A DNA stretch of 64,000 bases from Prevotella sp. (GTDB lineage: Bacteria; Bacteroidota; Bacteroidia; Bacteroidales; Bacteroidaceae). Location: the NCBI GenBank assembly GCA_017554105.1, contig JAFZIY010000024.1:1-64000 (forward strand), in the 5' to 3' direction. A program made the translations under genes and the position numbers. Positions 23,766-31,799 of this stretch are shown here, one piece after another; position 1 is the stretch's first letter, and every line of letters begins with the position of its first letter. Under the pieces are notes generated by a model. It saw nothing but the letters and a program-made list of their open reading frames with translations. It did no database searches and was not told the DNA's origin.

Positions 23766-24965
23766 TCAATTCTCCAACTTTCTTTTGTTGAAGAACTCTT
23801 TTGTCGCAATAATGAAGAGTAGTGTACCGCATGCTTGTGCTACGGCAATGGTCCAGAATGCGGCAGCATATCCGAAGTGTTCTGAAACGAAACCTCCGAC
23901 GAGGACTCCGAGTCCCATGCCCACATCCCATGATACGAGCAGCGTACTGTTTGCCGTTCCTCGTTGGTTGTGGCGAGCAATGCTTATAACCATGTTTTGG
24001 AATGCCGGCCAGATGTGTCCGTTGCCCAGTCCGATGAAAAGAGCAGAGCCATAGTAACCCCATTCATTGGGACATGCCACGAATAATAAATACCCAATAG
24101 TAGAGAGAATAGTGCCTTCGGCAGCATTATGTGTCAGTCTGCCTTGGCGCAATGCCTTGGTGCCTTGAAGCCGCGAGACAATCAGTCCCACGGAGAGCAG
24201 CATGAAGTAGGTGCCCGTTCCTCCAGTGATACCCATCACTTCTTTGCCGTAGATGGCGAGATAGTTGCTCAGCACACCGAAACATAAACCGAAGAATGTC
24301 ATGTTCACTGCTATCAGCCAACCGCGTGTGAGGAAGAAACGGTCGAGAAGGTCGTGTTTAGAGTCCGCTTTTGTTTCCTTTTTGAGGGATGTTTTTTGTG
24401 GGGTGTTATATTTTATCGTGCTGTCTGTAATCAGTCCTGCAAGTGCTATTACTAATGCGAGCCAGAAAATCAGTTCAAAACTGTCGGTGTATTTATAAAT
24501 GAAGATTCCTGCCGATGGTGCCACTGCCATTGCGAGATTGTTGCTCATTCCGTAATAGCCGATGCCTTCATTGCGGCGCGACGAGGGAAGCACATCTATC
24601 GCGGCAGTACTGTTTGCGACGGTGACACTGCCGAATGGGGCACCATGCAGTGTTCTTACTATGGTGAATAGCAGGAGTGTAGAAGCCGCAAGATAACCAG
24701 CAAAGAAGATAAAGAAAAAGAAGAAGCACCATAATAGCACTTTCTTTCTCGGAAAGGTATCTACCAGATAGCCGCTGATAGGGCGACTGATGAGTGCCGT
24801 AAGGGTGTAACCCGAGAGCACCATTCCGATAACATCTTTTGTTACTCCAAAGTTCTCGCTGAGATAAAGCGGCAGAAGTGGAGTGAGCAGATAGAATGCG
24901 AAAAACAGCGTAAAGTTGGCTGCCATCACCTTGCAGTAATTGCTGTTCCACAATCTTTCCTTCAT
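23766..24965 (-). CDS. MFS transporter, drug or metabolite efflux type
   Basis: 399 residues with about 12 hydrophobic segments. The MFS cytoplasmic loop 2-3 motif appears as SRPISGYLVDTFPRKKVLL near residues 60-78, and GMSNNLAMAVAPSAG near 140 is typical of the DHA1-like group. It has a short loop 6-7 (about 190-210) rich in Lys and Thr. The substrate cannot be told from the sequence. It lies upstream of a HAD phosphatase and 30 bases downstream of an alanine symporter on the same strand. Confidence 0.88.
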   Translation of the reverse strand: MKERLWNSNYCKVMAANFTLFFAFYLLTPLLPLYLSENFGVTKDVIGMVLSGYTLTALISRPISGYLVDTFPRKKVLLWCFFFFFIFFAGYLAASTLLLFTIVRTLHGAPFGSVTVANSTAAIDVLPSSRRNEGIGYYGMSNNLAMAVAPSAGIFIYKYTDSFELIFWLALVIALAGLITDSTIKYNTPQKTSLKKETKADSKHDLLDRFFLTRGWLIAVNMTFFGLCFGVLSNYLAIYGKEVMGITGGTGTYFMLLSVGLIVSRLQGTKALRQGRLTHNAAEGTILSTIGYLLFVACPNEWGYYGSALFIGLGNGHIWPAFQNMVISIARHNQRGTANSTLLVSWDVGMGLGVLVGGFVSEHFGYAAAFWTIAVAQACGTLLFIIATKEFFNKRKLEN

Positions 24966-24995
24966 AACCCTAATCTTTAAGCTTTAAACCATAAC

Positions 24996-26393
24996 CTATT
25001 CCCAACAATCGATGTCCTTTTCAATGTCGGGCATTGATGAACGGTGGAACTCAGGACTCTTGATGCCATTGCGCTTCTGTTGACGGTAGTCTTCAAGAAG
25101 ACGGAAGGCATATTTCCCGAGAGTTACAATGGCAATGAGGTTGCATGCTGTTAGCAATGCCATACAAATGTCAACGATGTTCCATACTGTTTCGAGAGAT
25201 GCCAATGCACCAAACATGACCATAACACCGCCGGAGAGTATTCTAAACACTGTCAGTACCCATCGCTTGTCACTAAGATAACGTACATTAGCCTCACCAT
25301 AATAGTAGTTGCCAATGATACTGCTATAGGCAAAGAGGAAGATGGCAATGGCGATGAACACAGGTCCTGATGAACCAATCTCGCTTTCAAGCGCATTCTG
25401 TGTCAGAGCGATACCGTTGAGACCTTCGACCTCATAGAGACCACTGATAAGAATAATGAATGCCGTACAAGAACATACAAGCAGGGTGTCGGTGAATACT
25501 CCCAATGCTTGAATCAGTCCTTGCTTTACGGGATGAGTGACTGCTGCGGTGGCTGCAGCGTTAGGGGCAGAACCCTCACCTGCCTCATTGCTGAAGAGTC
25601 CGCGCTTCACACCATAGATAATGGTCATGCCTAAACCGCCTCCTAATGCAGGTCCGAAACCGAAAGCGTTCTCAACAATTACACGGAACACATGAGGTAT
25701 AAGCCCAATGTTCATGATGACCACGATGATGGCGATGATGAGATAGCCGATGGCCATTATGGGAACAACAAAACTGCTCACTCTCGCCACACGCTGTATT
25801 CCACCAAACACTACAAAAAGTGTTATCACAGAGAGTACAATACCTATAATGGTGGGATTGAATCCGAATGCTGTCTCCATAGCACCGCAGATGGTGTTAC
25901 TTTGCACGGAGTTGTTTGAAAGGGCAAAGGTGATAGTGATGAGTACGGCAAATAGTGCCGCCATCCATCGACTATGCATACCTTTATATATATAGTAAGC
26001 TGGTCCTCCGATGTAGGAGTCTGTGTGAGGTTGTTTATACAACTGTGCCAACGTGGATTCCACGAACGCTGTGGCGGCGCCTACGAGAGCGATAACCCAC
26101 ATCCAAAACACTGCTCCAGGTCCGCCCAGTGCTATCGCTGTCGCTACTCCCGCAAGGTTTCCTGTTCCTACGCGCGACGCAAGACTTACAGTGAATGCCT
26201 GAAATGATGATATATGGCGTTTGCTGTGGTCGAACTTCTTTGCAGAATCGCCAAGCAAACGTATCATCTCGCCAAACATACGGAACTGAACAAAGCGCAT
26301 GCGCCATGTGAACCATATACCGCAACCCAGCAAGGCTGCAAGCAATATGTAGGTCCATAGGAAATCGTTTATCGAGGTTATCAATTGTTCCAT
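24996..26393 (-). CDS. Sodium:alanine symporter, AGCS family
   Basis: 465 residues with 10-12 membrane helices. Family signatures: FQAFTVSLASRVGTGNLAGV near 66-85, GGPGAVFWMWVIAL near 90, SYIGGPAYYIYKG near 125 and KRGLFSNEAGEGSAPNAAA near 260-280. It takes up alanine or glycine with Na+ at the inner membrane. A minus-strand promoter lies upstream (TACCTTTG at 26462-26455). The short C-terminal tail ends DIEKDIDCWE. Confidence 0.95.
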   Translation of the reverse strand: MEQLITSINDFLWTYILLAALLGCGIWFTWRMRFVQFRMFGEMIRLLGDSAKKFDHSKRHISSFQAFTVSLASRVGTGNLAGVATAIALGGPGAVFWMWVIALVGAATAFVESTLAQLYKQPHTDSYIGGPAYYIYKGMHSRWMAALFAVLITITFALSNNSVQSNTICGAMETAFGFNPTIIGIVLSVITLFVVFGGIQRVARVSSFVVPIMAIGYLIIAIIVVIMNIGLIPHVFRVIVENAFGFGPALGGGLGMTIIYGVKRGLFSNEAGEGSAPNAAATAAVTHPVKQGLIQALGVFTDTLLVCSCTAFIILISGLYEVEGLNGIALTQNALESEIGSSGPVFIAIAIFLFAYSSIIGNYYYGEANVRYLSDKRWVLTVFRILSGGVMVMFGALASLETVWNIVDICMALLTACNLIAIVTLGKYAFRLLEDYRQQKRNGIKSPEFHRSSMPDIEKDIDCWE

Positions 26394-26534
26394 CTGCCTA
26401 TTTTGTATGGATTCTATCTATAGTAGTGCAATTTCAGCATTTCTATATGATGTGCAAAGGTAATAATAAAATAGGTAAAAACACAAAGCCTCAAAAAAAT
26501 AATATAAAAGTTTCGTATTGTTGGGATTATTGCT

Positions 26535-26542
26535 TATATTTG
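26535..26542 (+). promoter_or_regulatory. -7 element of the rubredoxin gene
   Basis: TATATTTG matches TAnnTTTG and lies 54 bases before the ATG at 26597. Confidence 0.55.
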
Positions 26543-26596
26543 CAAAGAAAATTGATTTATTTGAAAAACATTATTAACCATTAAAAACGAAAAAAG

Positions 26597-26755
26597 ATGA
26601 AAAAGTATGTTTGCGACGTTTGTGGATACGAATATGATCCTGAAGTAGGTGATCCAGAGAACGGAATAGAGCCAGGTACAGCATTTGAGGACCTTCCAGA
26701 AGATTGGGTATGTCCACTTTGTGGCGTTGGCAAGGACGAGTTCTCCGCCGTTTAA
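26597..26755 (+). CDS. Rubredoxin
   Basis: 52 residues: [20 protein letters not shown] near the start and [16 protein letters not shown] at the end. The two CxxC knuckles (C6/C9 and C39/C42) bind one iron atom for single-electron transfer in the cytoplasm. The usual aromatic core positions are present (Y4, Y11, Y13, W37). The gene is monocistronic, in keeping with an anaerobe using it for oxygen or peroxide detoxification. The TAA stop sits inside an 18-base palindrome. Confidence 0.97.
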   Translation: MKKYVCDVCGYEYDPEVGDPENGIEPGTAFEDLPEDWVCPLCGVGKDEFSAV

Positions 26756-26762
26756 ACGGCGG
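26745..26762. terminator. Palindrome spanning the rubredoxin stop codon
   Basis: A perfect 18-base palindrome, CCGCCGTTT with its complement, whose centre is the Val-stop junction of rubredoxin. With no unpaired loop, some central bases must open. A second hairpin follows downstream. Confidence 0.5.
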
Positions 26763-26796
26763 CACAGAGCGCACAGAGAAAACAGAGGACACAGAG
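26763..26796 (+). repeat. CACAGAG-rich repeat, copy 1
   Basis: CACAGAGCGCACAGAGAA followed by AACAGAGGACACAGAG: four CA(C)AGAG units in 34 bases. A related copy occurs at 35347-35368. Confidence 0.6.
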
Positions 26797-26853
26797 TTTA
26801 ACGCTTAATGTTTATTCATGTTGTTAAATACTCTGTGTTCTCTGCTTTTTTTT
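26784..26853 (+). terminator. Rho-independent terminator after rubredoxin
   Basis: AGAGGACACAGAGT (26784-26797) pairs with ACTCTGTGTTCTCT (26830-26843, one G-U pair), followed by GC and a run of T from 26846. The 5' arm is built from the CACAGAG repeat. Confidence 0.75.
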
Positions 26854-26870
26854 GTGTCTTTTTTTGCAAA

Positions 26871-28826
26871 TTATGAAATAAGGTTCCCGGTGTAGAGTCT
26901 GTAGTAGATTCCTTCAAGGTCAAGAAGTGCATCGTGTGTACCGCGCTCTGCAATTCTTCCGTGTTGCATCACTACGATGCTGTCGCTGTTGCGGATGGTG
27001 CTCAGTCTGTGGGCAATGACGAAAGTGGAGCGTCCCCGCATGAGTGAGTCCATGCCGCGTTGTACAAGTTGTTCCGTATGCGTGTCTATGCTACTTGTTG
27101 CTTCATCTAGAATCAGTGCTGGCGGATTAGCCACTGCCGTTCGTGCGATTGCTAGTAATTGGCGTTCTCCTTGGCTTAGGTTTCCACCATCACCACGAAG
27201 CATCGTTTGGTAGCCATCGGCAAGGCGGCTAATGAAGTCGTGTGCACCAGTCATCTTTGCTGCCTTGATACATTCTTCATCAGTTGCCGTAAGCCTTCCA
27301 TAGCGTATATTCTCCATCACTGTTCCAGTGAAGAGATGGGTTTCCTGTAGCACCATTCCAAGTGAGCGGCGCAGGTCTTTGCGGCATATCCTTTTTATTG
27401 GGATATTGTCGTAAAGTATCGTGCCATTGTCTATGTCATAGAATCGTGTGATGAGATTCATCAATGTTGTCTTTCCTGCTCCTGTTCCTCCCACGACTGC
27501 AATCTTCTGTCCTGCATCGGTGTCGAGATTGATGTCAAAGAGTACTTGTTTCGCTTTTTGGCTGTCAGGTGAGGCAGGATAAGCAAAATCGACGTGTGAG
27601 AAATCTACTTCTCCACGTTGTCGTGTAAGTATATCCTTCCCATTCTCAACGCGTTTCCAAGCCCAGACACCAGTGGTCTTGTCTGTTTCCATCAGGATGC
27701 CGTCGGCATTCTCGGTGGCATTGACAAGTGTCACGTCTGCATCTTCATCATTTTCCGGTTGCTCGTCCATCAGTTTGAAGACTCGCGATGCTCCTGCCAC
27801 AGCCATCACCACACTGTTTATCTGGTTGCTCACTTGTGAAACTGGTTGTGTGAAGTTGCGGATAAGTGTAAGGAATGATACCAGAGTACCGATGGTAATG
27901 GTAAAATGCAGGGTAGAGATAGATAGTTGATTCAATGCTATAAGTGCACCGATTACGGCGCATAGTACATAGATGAGGTTTGAGAGATTGCCGTTTATTG
28001 GCATTATGATGTTGGCAATGCGGTTGGCATCGTTGGTGTTGCTGCGCAAACTCTCGTTCAGTTGCTGGAATTGTTCTATTGCCTCATCCTCATGGCAGAA
28101 TGTTTTCACAACCTTTTGCCCTGTAAGCATCTCTTCAATGAAACCGTTCATTTTTCCGAGACTTTGCTGTTGTGCTATAAAATGGTTGGCAGAACGCGCA
28201 CTAAGTGATTTTGTGGTGAAAACCATTGTCAGCGTCAAGACCAACACAAGCAATGCGAGCGGCCAACTGAGCATTATCATGCTGCCGAAGGTGATACAGA
28301 TGGTTATTATTGAGGAGAAAACGTTGGGAAGACTTTGGCTTATCATCTGGCGCAAGGTGTCAACGTCGTTGGTATATATAGACATTATGTCGCCGTGCGC
28401 ATTGCTGTCAAAGTATTTTATCGGCAGTTTCTCCATGTGGGAGAAAAGGTCATTGCGCAGACGTTTCATCGTTCCTTGACTGACGTTAATCATCAAACGG
28501 CTGTGCATATATGAGCAGATGGCGCCCACGAGGAGCACAGCACCAAGTGTCATCAACGCTTGTGCGAGAGGAGAGAAGTCGGGTTGTGCTTGCTTTGTAA
28601 GCGGGAGGATATAGTCATCGATGAGTGAACGGGTGAAGAGTGTTGACGCCAATGTGGTGAATGATGTCACAACAATGCACACCATCACTCCCGCAAGTGA
28701 GAAGCGATAGTTCTTCAGGACATATTTCACCAGTCGCCCTATGGTCTTCATACCGCCTTCGGGCATTTTCACTTTTCCGTGGTTTCGTGGTCCACGCGGA
28801 CCACGCATATTCATTGTCGGTGGCAT
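26871..28826 (-). CDS. ABC exporter half-transporter with intact ATPase site
   Basis: 651 residues. It begins with a basic Gly/Pro/Arg-rich leader, then a six-helix type-1 exporter membrane domain (about 35-330), a long linker insertion (about 355-400), and a nucleotide-binding domain: Walker A GGTGAGKTT, signature NLSQGERQ, Walker B LILDEATSS with the catalytic Glu, and H-loop VIAHRLST. The signature LSQGE departs from LSGGQ. It probably forms a heterodimer with the gene three bases upstream (28830-30575), whose NBD is degenerate, as in TM287/288-type exporters. The substrate (lipid, peptide or drug) is unknown. Confidence 0.92.
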   Translation of the reverse strand: MPPTMNMRGPRGPRNHGKVKMPEGGMKTIGRLVKYVLKNYRFSLAGVMVCIVVTSFTTLASTLFTRSLIDDYILPLTKQAQPDFSPLAQALMTLGAVLLVGAICSYMHSRLMINVSQGTMKRLRNDLFSHMEKLPIKYFDSNAHGDIMSIYTNDVDTLRQMISQSLPNVFSSIITICITFGSMIMLSWPLALLVLVLTLTMVFTTKSLSARSANHFIAQQQSLGKMNGFIEEMLTGQKVVKTFCHEDEAIEQFQQLNESLRSNTNDANRIANIIMPINGNLSNLIYVLCAVIGALIALNQLSISTLHFTITIGTLVSFLTLIRNFTQPVSQVSNQINSVVMAVAGASRVFKLMDEQPENDEDADVTLVNATENADGILMETDKTTGVWAWKRVENGKDILTRQRGEVDFSHVDFAYPASPDSQKAKQVLFDINLDTDAGQKIAVVGGTGAGKTTLMNLITRFYDIDNGTILYDNIPIKRICRKDLRRSLGMVLQETHLFTGTVMENIRYGRLTATDEECIKAAKMTGAHDFISRLADGYQTMLRGDGGNLSQGERQLLAIARTAVANPPALILDEATSSIDTHTEQLVQRGMDSLMRGRSTFVIAHRLSTIRNSDSIVVMQHGRIAERGTHDALLDLEGIYYRLYTGNLIS

Positions 28827-28829
28827 AGG

Positions 28830-30575
28830 CTATTGTGGGTTGTCAAAATCTCCGTTAGGTTGTGTCTGTACTTCGTAAATCTCTCTATAGATATCACACG
28901 TTTTAAGTAACTCCTCATGTGTGCCGAACGCCTTGATGCATCCGCTTTGCATTACTATGATGCGGTCGGCATCCTGCACGCTGAGTATGCGTTGTGCGAT
29001 GATGAGTTTCGTGGTGTCGGGCATCTCATTCTTGAAAGCCTCTCTTATGCGTGCGTCAGTTGTCGTGTCGCAAGCACTTGTAGAATCATCGAGAATGAGA
29101 ATCTTAGGCTGCTTCAGCAATGCCCGCGCTATGCATAGGCGTTGTTTCTGACCTCCAGAGACATTGTTTCCGTTTTGCTCAATACGTGTGTTATAGCCTT
29201 CAGGCATCTCCATTATGAAGTCATCGGCCTGTGCGAGCCGGCAAGCCTCCCGGCATTCTTCAAGAGTAGCGTCTTCTTTTCCCCATCTTAGATTGTCGAG
29301 AACAGTACCAGAAAACAGCACATTCTTCTGTAACACCATGCTGACACTATTGCGAAGGGTGGTAAGGTCGTAGTCTCTCACATCTACACCTCCTACCATC
29401 ACCTTACCTTTAGATACGTCATAGAGGCGGCTGACAAGTGCAGCTAGTGAGGACTTTCCACAACCTGTGCCGCCAATTATACCGATAGTTTCACCCGAAT
29501 CGATATGAAGCGTGATGCCGCGGATGGCATAGTCGCCCGTTCCTTCGGTATAAGCGAAACTGACATCATTGAAGTCTATGTCACCATTCTTTACCTCTGT
29601 GACAGCATTTTCCTCAGGTGAGGTTATCTCGGTCTGCTCGTCTATCACCTCAAGGATACGCTTTCCGCTGGCTGCACTCATGGTTATCATCACGAAAATC
29701 ATGGAGAACATCATCAGCGAGGACAGGATGCTCATGACGTATGCGAAAAGCGAAGTCAACTGACCTGTTGTCAACTCGCCTCCAACAATGAACTGAGCAC
29801 CGAACCATGACAATGCAATGATGCAGCCATAGACGACAGTCATCATTATTGGACTGTTGAGAGCCTGAAGGCTTTCTGCCCGTACATACAGTTTATATAA
29901 TGCCTCTGATGCTTTGCGGAACTTCTCATTCTCGAAATCCTCGCGCACAAATGCCTTTACGACACGTATTGCAGAGATATTCTCCTGTACCGAGGTGTTC
30001 AAATCGTCGTATTTTGTAAACACCTGGGCAAACAGTTTTACCGTACGGCTTATTATGTTGTAGAGGGCAAATCCGAGGATAAGCAGGGCGGTAAGGAATA
30101 TCATGCTTGTCTTCAGGTTGATGAAAAGACACATGAACATGCTGAAAATCAGTGTCAGTGGGGCTCGCACCGAGACGCGCAGAATCATCTGAAAAGCATT
30201 CTGCAGGTTGTTTACATCCGTGGTCATGCGAGTGATCAGGCCTGACGTAGAGAACTTATCTATGCTTGAGAAGGAGAACGTCTGTATGTTTTTATACATC
30301 GAGTCGCGCAGGTTATAGGCAAAACCCGAGCCTGCTTTAGCAGAACAACGACCTGAGAGGATACCGAACGTAAGGCTCAAGGCAGCCATCACCACCATTA
30401 TGCCGCCATAAAGGTAAACGTTGTTAATGTCGCCAGCCATGATGCCGCGGTCGATAATCCACGATGTGACGTATGGGATAAGTACACCCATTACAACCTC
30501 GCAGGCAGTGAAAACAGGTGTGAGAATGGCGGCAGTACGGAAACTGCCGACCTGTCGTAGTAACTTCTTTATCAA
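28830..30575 (-). CDS. ABC exporter half-transporter with degenerate ATPase site
   Basis: Predicted 581 residues from a TTG at 30575 (IKKLLRQVGSFRTAAI follows). No ATG is available, and a TTG further up at 30641 would lie upstream of the -7 box at 30613-30606. A six-helix exporter domain is followed by an NBD with Walker A GGTGCGKSS, signature NVSGGQKQR, Walker B LILDDSTSACD with Asp in place of the catalytic Glu, and an H-loop AQRILS with Gln in place of His. Two losses mark this as the non-hydrolysing partner of the following gene, three bases away. The start codon remains uncertain. Confidence 0.9.
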   Translation of the reverse strand: MIKKLLRQVGSFRTAAILTPVFTACEVVMGVLIPYVTSWIIDRGIMAGDINNVYLYGGIMVVMAALSLTFGILSGRCSAKAGSGFAYNLRDSMYKNIQTFSFSSIDKFSTSGLITRMTTDVNNLQNAFQMILRVSVRAPLTLIFSMFMCLFINLKTSMIFLTALLILGFALYNIISRTVKLFAQVFTKYDDLNTSVQENISAIRVVKAFVREDFENEKFRKASEALYKLYVRAESLQALNSPIMMTVVYGCIIALSWFGAQFIVGGELTTGQLTSLFAYVMSILSSLMMFSMIFVMITMSAASGKRILEVIDEQTEITSPEENAVTEVKNGDIDFNDVSFAYTEGTGDYAIRGITLHIDSGETIGIIGGTGCGKSSLAALVSRLYDVSKGKVMVGGVDVRDYDLTTLRNSVSMVLQKNVLFSGTVLDNLRWGKEDATLEECREACRLAQADDFIMEMPEGYNTRIEQNGNNVSGGQKQRLCIARALLKQPKILILDDSTSACDTTTDARIREAFKNEMPDTTKLIIAQRILSVQDADRIIVMQSGCIKAFGTHEELLKTCDIYREIYEVQTQPNGDFDNPQ

Positions 30576-30605
30576 TTCAGTAAGTTTTTTCTTGTTATAT
30601 GGCTG

Positions 30606-30613
30606 CAAAGATA
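30606..30613 (-). promoter_or_regulatory. -7 element of the ABC exporter operon
   Basis: Minus-strand TATCTTTG at 30613-30606, about 30 bases before the proposed TTG start. It argues against the longer N-terminus. Confidence 0.55.
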
Positions 30614-30724
30614 TGAAAAAAAGGATACTTTTTAATGTCAAAACACTTTTTTGTGTACTTTTTCGATGCTAAACACAATGATTATTACTATTTTTTATTA
30701 TCTTTACACCCAAATTATAAGGCT

Positions 30725-31198
30725 ATGGAAAATAAAGACGAGAAATTTATGCGCATGGCAATAGACCTTGCCGTTGAGAATGTGGCTAACGGTGGCGGTC
30801 CTTTCGGGGCTGTTATAGTGAAAGACGGGAAAGTTGTGGCGACAGGAGTGAACCGCGTTACGGCAAACAACGACCCCACAGCACATGCCGAGGTAAGTGC
30901 AATTCGTGCCGCTTGTTCAAAATTGCATACGTTCGACCTTGAGGGAACGACGATCTACTCCTCGTGCGAACCATGTCCTATGTGTCTTGGTGCCATCTAC
31001 TGGGCACATATCTCTCATGTCTTCTGTGGTTGTAACAAGAACGATGCCGAAGACATTAACTTTGGCGACGCGTTCATCTACCGTGAGTTGGAGAAACCCA
31101 ACGATGACAGACAACTGCGCCAGCAGTTCATCATGCACGATGAGGCATTGCGTGCTTTCCGAGCATGGTCGGCAAAAGAAGACAAGATAGAGTATTGA
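30725..31198 (+). CDS. guaD: Guanine deaminase, cytidine-deaminase fold
   Basis: 157 residues starting MENKDEKFMRMAIDLA. The zinc site is H54 and E56 in TAHAEVSAIR with C84 and C87 in CEPCPMC. The flanking text (AACSKLHTFDLEGTTIYSSC and GAIYWAHISHVFCG) follows the Bacillus GuaD type more than tRNA adenosine deaminase TadA. It converts guanine to xanthine for purine salvage or nitrogen release. A TATCTTTA element at 30699-30706 precedes the start. The longer upstream frame has no support. Confidence 0.88.
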   Translation: MENKDEKFMRMAIDLAVENVANGGGPFGAVIVKDGKVVATGVNRVTANNDPTAHAEVSAIRAACSKLHTFDLEGTTIYSSCEPCPMCLGAIYWAHISHVFCGCNKNDAEDINFGDAFIYRELEKPNDDRQLRQQFIMHDEALRAFRAWSAKEDKIEY

Positions 31199-31233
31199 TT
31201 ATCCTTTTATACTAACAACAGAAAAACAAAATC

Positions 31234-31737
31234 ATGAAAAAGAACTTATTTCAAGTAGCAATCGCAGCCGCTGCTATGTGTGTAATGGTTGCATGTACAG
31301 GTAATACAGAGAAACCAGTGGCAGGTGAGGATGCCGACTCTACAGAGGTTAAGGCAGGCGAGGCAGAAACCGCTGAACCGACGATTGAGTCACGTGGAAT
31401 GTACACCGTTGCTGTTCCTGCAGGATGGACTGTAAATCAGTATGCGTCTAACATGCTCCTCACAAAGGGTGACGTTGTACTCGATGTTAAGGAGTGGAAT
31501 GGCACGGAAGTGTCTGCAAAGTCCCTTGAGAACCTTGGTTGTAAGCCAGAAAACAAACTTGAGGACATCGTTGCAGGCAAGAACACATGGGTTGGCTACA
31601 AGGATGCAAAGGACTTCAAGAAGGTTTATTTGACCGCTCTCAGTAGTGGAGATGTTGTTCGCATTGGCTCTAACGATGCAGATGTTGACATGAAACCAAT
31701 CCTTGAAGGCGTTGTATCAAATAAGGATAAAGAGTAA
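31234..31737 (+). CDS. Hypothetical lipoprotein
   Basis: 167 residues. A signal peptide with the lipobox VAC (lipidated Cys21) is followed by an acidic linker rich in Glu, Ala and Thr (about 25-50) and a compact C-terminal domain with alternating strands (MYTVAVPAGWTVNQYASNML, then LTKGDVVLDVKEW). I recognise no family. It lies 35 bases after guaD on the same strand and shares its terminator, so it may be co-transcribed, but no functional link is evident. Confidence 0.75.
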   Translation: MKKNLFQVAIAAAAMCVMVACTGNTEKPVAGEDADSTEVKAGEAETAEPTIESRGMYTVAVPAGWTVNQYASNMLLTKGDVVLDVKEWNGTEVSAKSLENLGCKPENKLEDIVAGKNTWVGYKDAKDFKKVYLTALSSGDVVRIGSNDADVDMKPILEGVVSNKDKE

Positions 31738-31761
31738 TAACTTCTTATTGTTGAAATAAAA

Positions 31762-31798
31762 AAGAGCCTGATGCAATTCTTTTATGCATCAGGCTCTT
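31762..31798. terminator. Bidirectional terminator between the lipoprotein and RNase G genes
   Basis: Perfect 14-base arms (AAGAGCCTGATGCA and its complement) with a nine-base loop, flanked by an A-run on one side and TCTTATTTTG on the other. It serves two convergent genes. Confidence 0.88.
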
Positions 31799-31799
31799 C

